Positions 10,995 to 22,855 of a stretch of 64,000 nt of DNA are shown here, in pieces. Source of the stretch: Bufo bufo. Lineage: Eukaryota; Chordata; Amphibia; Anura; Bufonidae. Location: assembly GCF_905171765.1 (NCBI RefSeq), contig NC_053390.1, forward strand, positions 307,214,984-307,278,983, read 5' to 3'. The position numbers and the translations under genes were made by a program. The notes beneath the pieces were generated by a model. It made no database searches. It was not told the origin of the DNA and saw only the letters and a list, made by a program, of their open reading frames with translations. Positions within the stretch are counted from its first letter, which is position 1, and every line of letters starts with the position of its first letter.

Positions 10995-11454
10995 TTAAAG
11001 GGATTGTGTTACGAAACATATTGTACACTTTTCAAACCAGCACCTGGTTCTGAATACTTTTGTAATTTCATGTATTTAAAAATTTAGTATAGCCAGCGAG
11101 CTATTCAATAAAATGTATGTGTATATCGCCATCTGTTCTTTTCCTTATTTTTTTGTCCGTCTCACTGAGCTGGTTGAACGCGCTCAGTTTAAATCTTCAT
11201 CTGCCACCAGCCATATGTTCTGTTAGAAGCTGGGGCAGTTACAGGGAGAGAGCTGCAGCAGAAAGGACACGCCCCCTGAGCTGCCAAGCTGAAGATAATC
11301 TAGCAGAGCAATTGGAGCAGTGAATGTGGAGATCTCTGGATCCATGCCAGGTACAGGGCTGGTTCTAGCTTTGTTCATAAGGTAATGTCATGTACTATAT
11401 ATAATATGATGTCTGATTTTCCTTTTTACATCAATCATGGCATAACCCCTTTAA
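10995..11454. mobile_element. TTAA-flanked non-autonomous element
   Basis: TTAA at 10995 and 11451, with ends AAAGGGATTGTGTTAC and CATGGCATAACCCCT. The interior has GCTGCAGCAGAAAGGACACG and GGATCTCTGGATCCA-like words. A second full-length copy is at 32487-32884. Confidence 0.8.
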
Positions 11455-11577
11455 CTAGTGCTTTGGCCGGGTGATGTTAAATATGCCTTTATATGCAGTA
11501 TAATTTGCAGTAAATTTCCTCAACTGAAAACCAGTTCCATTTATCTGACTGGTGCTTGCAAAAACCCATGTTGGATA

Positions 11578-12077
11578 AGGCTACTTTCACACTAGCGTTC
11601 GGGTGTCCACTCGTGCGCACCGTTTGAAGGGGCTCACAAGCGGCACCGAACGCATCCGTCTGGCCCTAATGCATTCTGAGTGGAGGCGGATCCACTGAGA
11701 ATGCATCCGCCTGCCAGCGTTCAGCCTCCGCTCCGCTCAGTGAGCGGACACCTGAACGCTGCTTGCAGCGTTCGGGTGTCCGCCTGGCCGTGCGGAGGCG
11801 AGCGGATCCGTCCAGACTTACAATGTAAGTCAATGGGGGCGGATCCGCTTGAAGATGACACTATATGGCTCAACCTTCAAGCGGATCTGTCCCCCATTGA
11901 CTTTCAATGTAAAGTCTGAACGGATCCGCTCAGGCTACTTTCAGACTTAGAAAATTTTCTAAGTAATAATGCAGACGGATCCGTTCTGAACGGATGCAAA
12001 CGTCTGCATTATCGGAGCGGATCCGTCTGATGAAACATCAGACGGATCCGCTCCGAACGCTAGTGTGAAAGTAGCCT
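11578..12077. mobile_element. Foldback miniature element, CTACTTTCACACTAGCG-end type
   Basis: Ends AGGCTACTTTCACACTAGCG and CGCTAGTGTGAAAGTAGCCT are perfect inverses. The interior is a chain of palindromes with GGATCCG boxes. Paralogues lie at 35040-35554 and 41699-42223. All open frames inside are artefacts of the GC-rich palindromes. Confidence 0.9.
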
Positions 12078-12261
12078 AAATGGAACAGATTTTCAGTCAC
12101 AGAATTTTTTGTCTGCCAGAAGAATAAATGATAATTCTGTAGCGCTCTTGCTAATCTTTCGGACGGCAGTAATTTTTTGTAAAAAGCTCTGGTCATTTCA
12201 CATCCAAATAAACCTGTTTTGTGTCTTTTGTCGGATAGTGCAATTCCGAGGCCTGAATCAT

Positions 12262-12420
12262 TTTACATGGGAAAGAAGCTTCTAGCAACCAATCAGATTC
12301 CACCTTTCATTTTCCAAAGGAGCTGTAAAAAATGAAAGGTGGAATCTGATTGGTTGCTGTGGGCAACTGAGCCAGTTCTACTTTACACCAGTGTGATAAA
12401 TCTTCTCCTGAATGTTTAAT
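12262..12420. repeat. Palindromic interspersed repeat
   Basis: AGCAACCAATCAGATTCCAC and its inverse GTGGAATCTGATTGGTTGCT flank a 25-bp loop (12283-12358), followed by CCAGTTCTACTTTACACCAG. I recall this unit as common in frog DNA. Confidence 0.7.
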
Positions 12421-12459
12421 GAAGGAAGAACCTAGATGATGTAAAACTAAGGTACCAAT

Positions 12460-12803
12460 TAGAGATGAGCGAATTTTATATTTTGAAATTCAATCACGCT
12501 TCATTTGGTGGTAGAAGCAGAATTGAGTTATGGATTCCGTTACCACGGACCATAACGCAATTCTATGATGGAACGCCTTTAGAGGCATTCCATTATTCAT
12601 TCCGTCACAATAGAAGTCTATGGGCCGCAAAACAGATCCGTCCGATTTCCGTTATGCAGGGGAGTCCTCTAAAGGCATTACGTTATGCATTCTGTCATAG
12701 AATTGTGTTATGGTCCGTGGTAACGGAATACAAAACGCAATTCTGCTTCTACCACCAAACGAAGCGTGAACAAATTTCAAAATATAAAGTTCGCTCATCT
12801 CTA
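12460..12803. mobile_element. hAT-type miniature element, AGAGATGAGCGAA ends
   Basis: Perfect terminal inverted repeats TAGAGATGAGCGAA / TTCGCTCATCTCTA and a perfect 8-bp duplication GTACCAAT (12452-12459, 12804-12811), the hAT signature. The interior is a palindrome built on GCATTCCGTTATG words. Sister copies: 21511-21946 and, with different interiors, 30650-32207 and 31843-32106. Confidence 0.93.
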
Positions 12804-12930
12804 GTACCAATATTATGCCTCCTTGAAATCTAAATTTTATATTTGGCCACCTGAAGAAGACGTTGCTGTGGTTTTTGGAATAATCTGGATCATAGAACTT
12901 ATGCAATAACCCAGTTCATACATCACTCAC

Positions 12931-12981
12931 CTTTGCTGGCAGTTTGACGTAGAATATATAGAATCTCCAGCATGTTGTGAC
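12931..12981 (-). CDS. carmil3: CARMIL3-like coding exon 3 (PH-like domain)
   Basis: A 51-nt exon, exactly 17 codons, with acceptor CTTCTCAG and donor GTGAGT. The product VTTCWRFYIFYVKLPAK aligns residue for residue with CARMIL3 ALTSWRLHLFPLKVPAK (conserved W-R, the F, K and PAK). It is phase 0 on both sides, matching exons 2 and 4. It is too short to stand out as an open frame and was found by looking for the missing strand between exons 2 and 4. Its neighbours are intron 2 (14.1 kb, transposon-rich) on the right and intron 3 (3.4 kb, holding a dead Tc1 copy and foldback elements) on the left. Confidence 0.88.
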
Positions 12982-13189
12982 CTGAGAAGGAATACATAGA
13001 TACGACAGGTTTTATGCTTTTCATAATGGCAAGAGGATGTGTGTGTATGCAACCATGGCAAAAAACGTGAGTGGTTAAATGGATCAGTTGCCATGGTAAT
13101 GGCCATGCTTTGCTTTGTGGTGCCCCCCTGAATTGTTTGTCTCAGAGAAGACAATCAGGTAGATCCTATGAATAATCTTCTCAGCCTGT

Positions 13190-13915
13190 CACTAGGAAAC
13201 TAGCTTGATATTCACTTTACTAAAACATTAGCAAATTCAACAATTCTGTGTGATCCACATCGTGCCTATGTATGTGCCTGTGCCTGCAAATGATAATTCA
13301 CTCTTGCTGCCTGACAGAAACCTATGGACACCTTTGGGAGCACTTATTTTTCATTGCGTTTTACTAATTTTGGGCAAATTTTTTTTTTTTTCAACTGATC
13401 TTTATTAAAATGTTTAACCCTTTTTCCACTACAGCTTTCACTGCATCTACAGATTACTTGTTTTCTGTCTTGGACTGGTCAAGGAGCTGCTCTAATGGCT
13501 TGATCTATAGCCTTTATCTCTGAACTCCTGCTAACAGTTCATAAACGCTCATGATAGGTAAAATCTTATCAGTCTGATCATTTTTTTTTTAATGATAATA
13601 AGTGTTTATAAGCTGTCAGGAGTTCAGAAATAAGGGCTGCAGATCTAGCCAGAGCAGTTCCCTGATGATGGATTCGGTGTGAGGCCAAGAGCAATAGTCT
13701 GTAGATGTAGTGAAAGTGAAAGCTGTAGAAAATTTGAGTCAAATGCAACAACAAAAAAGCAATAGCCTTTAAAAGAAAACAAAAAGGTTGTTATTAAAGA
13801 TATGCATTAAAACTGTATGTCCTAATTGTTTTGTTTCCGGCAATATGAGCAAGGTGAGTGCAATACTGGGTGATGTCTATTGTTAACGCATGAAAAGCAG
13901 GCTAAATTGTAGGCC
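13190..13915. other. Unassigned intron 2 DNA
   Basis: AT-rich. An approximate inverted repeat (AGCTTTCACTGCATCTACAG near 13433 and CTGTAGATGTAGTGAAAG near 13699) suggests an old, decayed miniature element. No coding signal. Confidence 0.45.
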
Positions 13916-14190
13916 TAAGGCCCCTTTGACGTGACCGTATTTTTGGTCTGCATCCGATCTGTATTCTTTGGAATGGGACCGCATAAAATGCAGCACTGAA
14001 TGCTGTCCACATCTGTACAGTATGTCCGTTCTGCAGCCCCGCAAAAAAGATAGAGCGTGTCCTATTCTTGTCCATTTTGGGGACAAGAATAGGCATGGTT
14101 ACAATGAGCCCACAAAAAAATAAAAATAAATGATGCATTACGGATCCGTATTTTGCAAAATACATATATGGTCATGTGATTTCACCCTAA
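13916..14190. mobile_element. Miniature element, CACATGACC-end type
   Basis: Left end TAAGGCCCCTTTGACGTGAC, right end GGTCATGTGATTTCACCCTA. Interior with CCGTTCTGCAGCCCCGCAAA and ACAAGAATAGG words shared with 22100 and 29790. Confidence 0.7.
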
Positions 14191-14690
14191 CTCCGATAAA
14201 TTTTTCCTGCCACAGTGGAAACCCTGGTACCCAGCCTTTACTGGAATCAGAGCACATCACTGTACACACCCCTACATCTTAGGGCTACCACCTATATACC
14301 GCTGAGCTAGTTGGATAAGTAGAGTATATTGCTACTAGGTGTCACTAGGCTACTAACAGTATTTCTACTGCATGTATATTGCAGTAATACATAATTTAAA
14401 AAGCCCTTTTCATTGCATAATAATTCTTTTGATGGGATAAGCCCTTTACTGAACATTAGCTAATGGTCATATGGCTGGCAGCTGAAACCAATTGCGATCA
14501 ACCTATATGACCAGGGGAATTTTCAGGTAGAGAAATGAGTCCATGCCAAGTCCTCCAGAGCAGGAGCCCGGGGAGGGGGGCAAAAGCACACTGTACTCCT
14601 GAGTCCTCTATGAGCCTACAGGGCCCCCTCTTCCCCAGCACATCAGTCACCTTGCGGGGGGGGGGGGGGGGATGCATCAGCAGCAAGGAG

Positions 14691-14968
14691 TTAAAGGGGT
14701 TATCTAACCCCTATAATGCCCCCCAAAATGCCCGGGCACCTTACGTACCTCATTCCCCGGCACCCGCATTGCTCCTGATGCCCGCACAGCCGCCACTGCC
14801 TCCCTCCTGTCACGCAGATGAACACATCCAGCGACGTGGGGGGCAGTTAATAGCAGGCCATGATGGGAATGAGCCTCCCTAGCATCGCGGGTGACACTAG
14901 GGAGGCTCACTTCTGACACAGCCTGCTATTATTTGGGGGGCATAATAGGGGTTAGATAGCCCCTTTAA
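14691..14968. mobile_element. TTAA-flanked foldback miniature element
   Basis: TTAA at 14691 and 14965. The left arm GGGGTTATCTAACCCCTATA is mirrored by ATAGGGGTTAGATAGCCCC. A poly-G tract (about 14656-14671) precedes it. Confidence 0.85.
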
Positions 14969-15260
14969 CCCTTAGGATAGGATTAGGAGTGTTTTTTTTT
15001 TAGCCATTATTTTTCCATTCACATAGTTGTATGAAGGCTTATTTTTTGCGGGAGAAGTTGTACTTTAATATGACATACAATGTAGTGTGAAGAGGGCAAA
15101 AAAATTCCAAATGGGGTGGAATTTGAAAAATAAAACACAATTTCTCCACCGTTTTACGGGTTTTATTCTTACGGCATTCCCTTTGCTGCAAAACTGACCT
15201 GCGCCCTTCATTCTCTGGGTTAGTACGAATACATACGAACGTAAGTATACATTTCTTTAT
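14969..15260. repeat. Second copy of the 5188-5535 repeat
   Basis: Shares GAAGGCTTATTTTTTGCGG, the TTCCAAATGGGGTGGAATT word and TTCATTCTCTGGGTTAGTAC with 5188-5535, uninterrupted here. Confidence 0.75.
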
Positions 15261-15329
15261 TGTCAAATAGGGGTGTGGCAGGGGAGGAGCCAGGACAGGA
15301 GGTGGGATGGACCAGGGGCGGGTAGTGGG

Positions 15330-15391
15330 CGGGGTTAGGGGGCCCAATTCAGATTCTTGCTATGGGGCCCAGTGATTTCTATGTACGCCCC
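15330..15391. mobile_element. hAT-type element, right end only
   Basis: GGGGGCCCAATTCAGATTCT through to ATGTACGCCCCTG, the reverse of a CAGGGGCGTACAT hAT terminus. No partner end was found, so this is a fragment. Confidence 0.5.
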
Positions 15392-15686
15392 TGGAAAGAG
15401 GTTATCCTGATGAAACAATTAAAGCAATCAAATTAATTTTATTGTCCTAAGAGCAACTCCACCAGAACTCTGAAGTAATACCTATGACCCAAGCCCACAT
15501 TATGAAAGTCTTCTTCTAATTTCCGCAACCATCATCTAACTTACTTTTTGGAATCAAATAATACAGCTTGTAGCGTCTATCGTGGGGGTATAAATCACTG
15601 TAAGGCAGCTCTGGGAACCACATGTCCTATGATGACTTGTCCAGGTAGACGCGATCAGATCACAGCTACAGGTGCAGAGCTCAGCC

Positions 15687-15960
15687 TTAGGGCTCATGCA
15701 CACGACTGTTGCCTGTTCTGCGGTACGTAAAACACGGATACCGGCTGTGTGTGTTCTGCATTTTGCGGAACGGAACCTCCGGCCCATAATAGAATAGTCC
15801 TATCCTTGTCTGTAATACAATAGGATATGTTCTATTTTTTTTGCGGGGCCATGGAACGGACATACACTATGTGCTATCTGCACTAATGGGTCCGCATTCA
15901 ATCCACAAAAAATGTGGATCGGATGTGGGCAAAAAATACGTCTGTATGCATTAGCCCTTA
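15687..15960. mobile_element. Miniature element, CATGCACACGA-end type
   Basis: Ends TTAGGGCTCATGCACACGAC and CGTCTGTATGCATTAGCCCT, interior with CGGAACGGAACC and CATGGAACGGACA palindromic words. Confidence 0.8.
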
Positions 15961-16102
15961 GTATGAAGCTGCAGCAGCATGCAAACAGCATTTCACAGGC
16001 ACTAAATCAAACTTCACTGCTAGGAGAAGCAAAATGACTGTATGGCAAAAGCCTTACATCATATATAGGAAACAAGAAGTAGCCTACAGCAGAATACACA
16101 GA

Positions 16103-16418
16103 GTTAGGGGCCCTTCACATGACCGTGTTTTGAGTCCAATGAGTCCATGGTCTGCATGTTGCAGTGCATTATAGGACATGCCCTATCTTTTGCAGCGCAG
16201 CCAAACGGATGCTGAAGCAAACTGAAGGGCTTCTGTGCACTTTAGCATCTGTACAGCCGCTACACAAAAGATAAGGCATGTCCTATAATGCACTACAACA
16301 TGTAGACCACTTCGCACTGTGATGCGGTATGTGCGCGGCCAGCATCCGTGTTTTGCAGATCTACGGCTGGTATCTGTGTTTTGCAGATCTGCAGATTCAT
16401 GGCCACACAGGAAAACAC
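16103..16418. mobile_element. Probable miniature element, decayed
   Basis: Left end TTAGGGGCCCTTCACATGAC. The interior contains an inverted pair around CATTATAGGACATGCCCTAT / ATAAGGCATGTCCTATAATG. The right edge merges with the next element. Confidence 0.5.
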
Positions 16419-18317
16419 TTAGGCCTCTTTCACACGAGCGTGTCTGGATAAGGTCCAGATGCGTTGCGGCAAACCCGCGCGAGTAGGTACGCAATTGCAG
16501 TCAGTTTTGACTGTGATTGCGTTCCGCTGTTCAGTTTTTATCGCGCCGATGTAATGTGTTTTGCACGCGCGTGATAAAAAACTGAATGTGGTACCCAGAC
16601 CCGAACCCGGACTTCTTCACAGAAGTTCAGGTTTGGGTTCAAGGTTGTGTAGATTGTATTATTTCCCCTTATAACATGGTTATAAGGGAAAATAATAGCA
16701 TTCTGAATACAGAATGCATAGTACAATAGGGCTGGAGGTGTTAAAAAATAATAATAATAATTTAACTCACCTTAATCCACTTGTTCGCGCAGCCGGCGTC
16801 TCTTCTGTCTTCTTCTTTGAGGAATAGGACCTTTGATGACGTCACTGCGCTCATCACATAGTCCATCACATGATCTTTTACCACGGTGATGGATCATGTG
16901 ATGGACCATGTGATGATCGCAGTGATGTCATCAAAGGTCCTTTTCCTCACAGATGAAGACAGAAGAGATGCCGGCTGCGCGAACAAGTGGATTAAAGGGA
17001 ATCTGTCACCTATTTTGACCATATAAAACCGTTAACATAGCAATGTGTAATAAAGTACCTTCATTCCTGCATGTGTCTTCTTTCTTTTATTCAACTTTTC
17101 ATTCAGATGAAAAAGCGATTTTTCTGATATGCAAATGAAGTCTCAAGGTGCCCAGAGGGGCGTTATTACTCTGCTCTAGTGCCCAGTAACGCCCCCCTGC
17201 AGTGCCCAGCCCGCCTTACTTCCAAGCCCAGCACGCCTCCTAAGAAATAAATTTACGCCTACATCCTTGCCGAACAGCGCCACCCCCTCCACTACATCAT
17301 TTAATTTATTCACTGCACCGTCCTTGCTTCCTCCTCTCTTGGCCTCCGAAATCCCGCGCAGGCGTAGTATCGCTGAGTGGCTGCGCCTGTACGATACTCC
17401 TGCTCCAGAGGGCAACAGCCTCAATAGTGTCACTGGGCGTGCGCCGAGCCCAGTGACATAATCAGAGCGCTGTTGCCCTCTGCAGCAGGAGTATCGTACA
17501 GGCGCAGGCACTCAGCGATACTGCGCCTGCGCGGGATTTTGGAGGCCAAGAAAGGAGGACGCAAGGATGGTGGGGTGAATAAATTACATGACGTAGTGGA
17601 GGGGGTGGCGCTGTTCGGCAAGGATGTGGGAGTAAATTTATTTCTTAGGAGGTGTGCTGGGCTTGGAAGAAAGGCGGCTGGGCACTGCAGGGGGGCATTA
17701 CTGGGCACTAGAGGAGAGTAATAACGCCCCTCTGGGCACCTTGAGACTTCATTTGCATATCAGAAAAATCGCTTTTTCATCTGAATGAAAAGTTAAATAA
17801 AAGAAAGAGGACACATGCTGGAATGAAGGTACTTTATTGCACATTGCTATGTTAACAGTTTTATATGCTCAAAATAGGTGACAGATTCCCTTTAAGGTGA
17901 GTTAAATTATTTTTCATTTTTTTAAACCCCTCCAGCACTATTGTACTATGTATTCTGTATTCAGAATGCTATTATTTTCCCTTATAACCATGTTATAAGG
18001 GAAAATAATAATGATCGGGTCTCCATCCCGATCGTCTCCTAGCAACCGTGCATGAAAATCGCACCGCATCCGCACTTGCTTGCGGATGCTTGCGATTTTC
18101 ACGCAGCCCCATTCACTTCTATGGGGCCTGCTTTGCGTGAAAAACTAAAATATAGAGCATGCTGCAATTTTCACGCAACGCACAAGTGATGCGTGAAAAT
18201 CACCGCTCATGTGCACAGCCCCATAGAAATGAATGGGTCCGGATTCAGTGCGAGTGCAATGCGTTCAACTCACGCATTGCACCTGCCCGGAAAACTCGCC
18301 CGTGTGAAAGGGGCCTT
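16419..18317. mobile_element. Long foldback element split by a TTAA insertion
   Basis: Ends TTAGGCCTCTTTCACACGAG and CGTGTGAAAGGGGCCTTA. Long inverted arms include the word TTATTTTCCCTTATAACCAT and a CACTTGTTCGCGCAGCCGGC segment on both sides. The centre holds TGACGTCA and ATCACATGATC palindromes (16837-16925). The stem is broken by the element at 16992-17895. A truncated second copy without that insertion is at 22855-23768. Confidence 0.85.
16992..17895. mobile_element. TTAA-flanked foldback element nested in 16419-18317
   Basis: TTAA at 16992 and 17892, ends AGGGAATCTGTCACCTATTT and AAATAGGTGACAGATTCCCT, arms of about 430 bp that mirror each other almost throughout. The uninterrupted copy at 22855-23768 reads GTGGACTAAGGTGAG across the equivalent site, confirming TTAA-specific insertion. 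Confidence 0.92.
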
Positions 18318-18319
18318 AC

Positions 18320-18898
18320 AATCTTGTGAATGCACCAGCTAGATGAGAGGTTGTCACCCAGGGCATCCGTTGATTGATGCTATGCAATGGCCCAGACACA
18401 TTGGGGGAAATTTCTAACACCCTGCAGTCTACAGTTCTGGCTTCCAAAAGTGAATTACTTCCGCAAAACTTTTTGTAGCTTTTTCATGTTTATACCACTC
18501 ACTCCAGTTTTAAAAAATTAGGTGGGAAAGTGGGCATGTCAGCATGTTACTGACTTTCACTCCTGATTTATCAACTGCGACTTTGTTAAAAAGTTGCAAT
18601 CTCTCTCCAGTAAGAGAAGCGGCATAAAAAGAATCTAACAAACAACGTGCAATGTTTAATAAATCTGGTGCAAAGTACACCAACCAAAACTGACTTCAAA
18701 TATAACCCTCATGGTAAATTGCCCCAGTGGTGCCTCATATTTTATTACACAGAGGCAGCAGTGGCATTATACATCACGGTTACAGGTGAGAATATTTCAG
18801 TTTACCTATATAGTTATATACAAAAACAGCCTGTCCAAGGTGCACCATTGTCTATTTCCTATCTGCTGCCTTCTGTTGAAGGGATTGATGACCTATCC
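18320..18898. other. Unassigned intron 2 DNA
   Basis: Includes a stretch (about 18400-18670) with AATTTCTAACACCCTGCAG and AATAAATCTGGTGCAAAGTA, resembling an old interspersed repeat. No coding motif. Confidence 0.4.
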
Positions 18899-19478
18899 TT
18901 AAAGGCCCCATTACACTGCTCAATGCAGCAGGCTATTGTCAGGAAGGAAGCGTTCCTTCTCAGCAAGTGCCTGCTCGTCAGTGAAGGAGAGCGCTGCGAT
19001 AACGTGTGACGGCCGGGACGGATACAGACCCATTCAACTTGAATGGGTCCGTGATCCGTCCGTTCCGCAAAAAAATAGAACAAGTTCTATTTTTTGGCGG
19101 AACGGAAGCACAGATCGGAACCCCACGGAAGCACTCCATAGCGCTTCCGTGGGGTTCCGTTCCATGCTTCCGTTCCGCACCGCAGCGCATCTCTGGATTT
19201 GCAGACCCATTCAAGTAAATGGGTCCCCATCCCTGACGCGGAATGCGCACAGGCCGGTGCCCTGTGTATTGCGGAAACGCCCGCAATATGGCCACGGGAG
19301 CACAACGGCCGTGTGCAAGAGACATTAGATGACTGCATGAAAAATCTGATTATCAGATGAAAAAATGTTTCGCTCATTCATCGGGTAATTGGCGGCACCT
19401 TCACACTGGCAGATTATCGCTAATGACCGTTCCTATGAACGATCTGCCCGATATTCGGTTAATGTAAAGGACCCTTAA
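18899..19478. mobile_element. TTAA-flanked miniature element with nested miniature
   Basis: TTAA at 18899 and 19475, ends AAAGGCCCCATTACACTGC and GTAAAGGACCC. The middle (about 19008-19325) is a separate foldback with GACCCATTCAA / TTGAATGGGTC and GGAACCCCACGGAAGC / GCTTCCGTGGGGTTCC stems. Confidence 0.75.
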
Positions 19479-19479
19479 G

Positions 19480-20190
19480 CCATCACTGTTTACATCGTCC
19501 ATACACCTGCACATCGTACATTTAGTAGCAGCTGCATGGGATTTGACCTACTTAAGTAATTGGGGGGGATTCCACCAATGTGATATTATCCTATTCTAAG
19601 CATAGGCAGTCAAAAACCCTGTCAAATTCCAGTAAAACCACATGCATTTTTTTCAGAACGGGTTTTGAAGCAGTTAATCACACCTCAACTGTTATGTGTG
19701 AATATAGCCTTAGAAACATAGACACAGACGCAGATAGATAGCTATATAACTTGAACTTCCTGAGCCTCAATGCAAAATCTGTAAACTGTCATATGCCATT
19801 TTTTTACTCCCAAAGGGCGCGGCCTATTTTCGATTTCAGAATGTGACAATTTTTTCAGGTTTTTTTTCAGCTCCACATTTCTAAAGCCATAATCTTTTTT
19901 TATCTGTCTACATTGTTTTTTGTGGAACAGATTAGATTTTACAATGGCAACATTTCTTTTACATATAATGTATTCTATTTGCCTGGATTGCGATATTTTC
20001 TAACAGATATGCTCATGTAGTTGCTTACCTCATGTACATCTTCCCTATGTTTTTATTTTTTTTCAATTTGGACTCTGCTGATCCATTTTCACCATGTAAA
20101 CAGATCAGTCTGGTTGGTTTACATTCTGTATGTAGCACTTCCTGTTATTGGATCCAACCAAACCCATGATGCATTTCTCCTTTCTCTGCC
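19480..20190. other. Unassigned intron 2 DNA
   Basis: AT-rich, poly-T tracts around 19855-19900. No element ends recognised. Confidence 0.4.
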
Positions 20191-20191
20191 A

Positions 20192-21137
20192 CAGGTAACA
20201 CCACCCAGCTAGTTTATAGCTCCTCCCACCCAGCTAGTTACATAGACACTCCTCTATCAATGCCCCTAACAACACCCAGCTAGTTTATAGCTCCTCCCAC
20301 CAGCTAGTTACATAGACACTCCCCTATCACAGCCCCTAACACCCAGCTAGTTTATAGCTCCTCCTACCAGCTAGTTACATAGACACTCCCCTATCACTGC
20401 CCCTAACAACACCCAGCTAGTTTATAGCCCCTCCCACCCAGCTAGTTACATAGACACTCCCCTATCACTGCTCCTAACACCCAGCTAGTTTATAGCTCCT
20501 CCCACCCAGCTAGTTACATAGACACGCCCCTATCACTGCCCCTAACACCCAGCTAGTTTATAGCTCCTCCCACACAACTAGTTACACAGACACTCCCCTA
20601 TCACTGCCCCTAACACCCAGCTAGTTTATAGCTCCTCCTACCCAGCTAGTTACATAGACACTCCCCTATCACTGCCCCTATCACCCAGCTAGTTTATAGC
20701 TCCTCCTACCCAACTAGTTACATAGACACTCCCCTATCACTGCTCCTAACACCCAGCTAGTTTATAGCTCCTCCCACCCAGCTAGTTACATAGACACTCC
20801 CCTATCACTGCTCCTAACACCCAGCTAGTTTATAGCTCCTCCCACCTAGTTACATAGACACTCCCCTATCACTGCTCCTAACACCCAGCTAGTTTATAGC
20901 TCCTCCCATCCAGCTAGTTACATAGACACCCCCCTATCACTGCCCCTAACAACACCCAGCTAGTTTATAGCTCCTCCCACCAGCTAGTTACATAGACACT
21001 CCCCTATCACTGCTCCTAACACCCAGCTAGTTTATAGCTCCTCTCACCCAACTAGTTTATAGCTCCTCCCACCCAACTAGTTTATAGCTCCTCCCACCCA
21101 GCTAGTTATATAGACACTCCCCTATCACTGCCCCGCC
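20192..21137. repeat. Minisatellite, about 66-bp unit, roughly 14 copies
   Basis: Unit contains CACCCAGCTAGTTTATAGCT, then CCTCCCACCCAGCTAGTTAC and ATAGACACTCCCCTATCACT. Copies vary by small indels (CCTAACAACACCC against CCTAACACCC) and a few are shortened (20840s, 21040-21080). It lies in CARMIL3 intron 2. Confidence 0.95.
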
Positions 21138-21510
21138 CATGGACATAACTTCACAGAAAGAGCTGTATGGACATGGTCATGTGACCCAGAACGGAAGACC
21201 GGAGCAATAAAGGTAAAAGAAATACATTACAAAATTACAGCTACCTGCATAAATGATTGTTTTACAGGATGTCAATGCAAACCGGAAAACCTCTTTAAAC
21301 ACATGACATTAAACACAATAAAAGCTGTATCCTTAACCCTCCCTGCAGTGCTGTAGGAAGGCAGAAAAACGGAGTTCCTCCTACTGCAATGCCGTCTCAG
21401 CAAAATAAATTCAGCACAGAATGCTGGGCGTGGAAACAACTTCCTAGCTAGCAAATTACCATAGCTACCAGCAGCTGCAATCATATATAAAATGTATATG
21501 GTAAAGCAAT

Positions 21511-21946
21511 TAGAGATGAGCGAATTCCATATTTTGAAATTTGTTCACGCTTCATTTACTGGTATAAGCTGAATTGCGTTATGGATTCCGTTACCACAGA
21601 CCATAGCGCAATTCTATGACGGAATGCATAACGGAATGCCTTTAGAGGAATTCCTTTATTCATTCCGTCATAATAGAAGTCTATGGGCTGCAAAACGGAT
21701 CTGTCCCGTTTCCGTTATGTAGGGGAGTCCTCTCCTGCATAATGGAAACGGGACGGATTCGTTTTGCAGCCCATAGACTTCTATTATGACAAAATCAATA
21801 ACGGAATGTTTCTAAAGGCATTCCGTTATGCATTCCGTCATAGAATTGCGTTATGTTCGGTGGTAACGGAATCCATAGCGCAATTCACCTTTTACCAGTA
21901 AACAAAGTGTGAACGAATTTCATAACCTGAAATTTGCTCATCTCTA
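21511..21946. mobile_element. hAT-type miniature element, AGAGATGAGCGAA ends
   Basis: Ends TAGAGATGAGCGAATT and AAATTTGCTCATCTCTA. 8-bp duplication AAAGCAAT / AAAGTAAT (7 of 8). The interior is a palindrome of the same family as 12460-12803, with a larger central stem around GGATCTGTCCCGTTTCCGTT. Confidence 0.9.
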
Positions 21947-21982
21947 AAAGTAATGTAAGGCATGGCCTGACTAGAATACGCC

Positions 21983-22284
21983 TAAGGCCTTTGTTTCCGT
22001 GTCCGTTCCGTTTTTTTTGCGGATAGGATGCAGACCCATTCATTTCAACAGGTCCACAAAAAAAAGCAGACAGCACACCGTGTGCTGTCCGCATCAGTAT
22101 GTCCGTTCCGTAGCCCCGCAAAAAAAATAGAACATGTCCTATTCTTGTCCGTTTTAGGCATTGTTACAATGGATACGCAAAAAAAAAAAAAAACGGATGG
22201 CATACGGATCTTATTAGTTTTTTTTTTTGCGGATCTGCAATTTGCAGACCGCACAACACATACGGTCATGTGCATGTAGCCTTA
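21983..22284. mobile_element. Miniature element, CATGTGCATG-end type
   Basis: TAAGGCCTTTGTTTCCGTGT to ACGGTCATGTGCATGTAGCC. Interior CCGTTCCGTAGCCCCGCAAA with poly-A (about 22180) and poly-T (about 22225) tracts. Confidence 0.75.
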
Positions 22285-22525
22285 TAAGAAACAATTCCTT
22301 ATAATGAAACATTTAATTCACAAATAGAGATAAGCCAATTGATCCAACTAATTTGAGCTTTACATCCAATTTTCCCTCCGTCCCCCATTAGAACATATTG
22401 AACTGATTTGCTGAGTTTGTGATTTACTTTTGAGAAATCGAAGTGAAATCGATTTATGTCTGTTGTATTGTACTGGTTGTAAGTAGAACAATCGATCTGC
22501 TCATCTTAAAGGGGTTGCACAGGAT

Positions 22526-22855
22526 TAGGGTCCATTCACACGTGTAATTTGGGTTCGCATTCGTTCCGCAATTTGCGGACCCATTCACTTTCAATAGGGC
22601 TGGAACGGATGCGAATCTGCATTTTTGGGATCCCCATCCACATTTTTGGGATCCGCATCCGTTTTTTCGGGATCCGCAATTTAGTTCCGGAAAAAAAATA
22701 GAACATGTCCTATTCTTGTCCGCAATTGCGGACCAGAAAAGGCATTTTCTATTATAGTGTCTGTGATGTGCGGTCCACAAGTTGCGGATCCCACATTGCA
22801 GGTGTCCGTGTTTTGCGGATCCGCAAAACACTTACAGACGTGTGAATGGACCCTA
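22526..22855. mobile_element. Foldback miniature element, GGGTCCATTCACACGTG ends
   Basis: Perfect ends TAGGGTCCATTCACACGT / ACGTGTGAATGGACCCTA and palindromic interior (TTGCGGACC, GGATCCGC). A lone TTAAAGGGG end (22507) lies just left of it. Confidence 0.88.
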
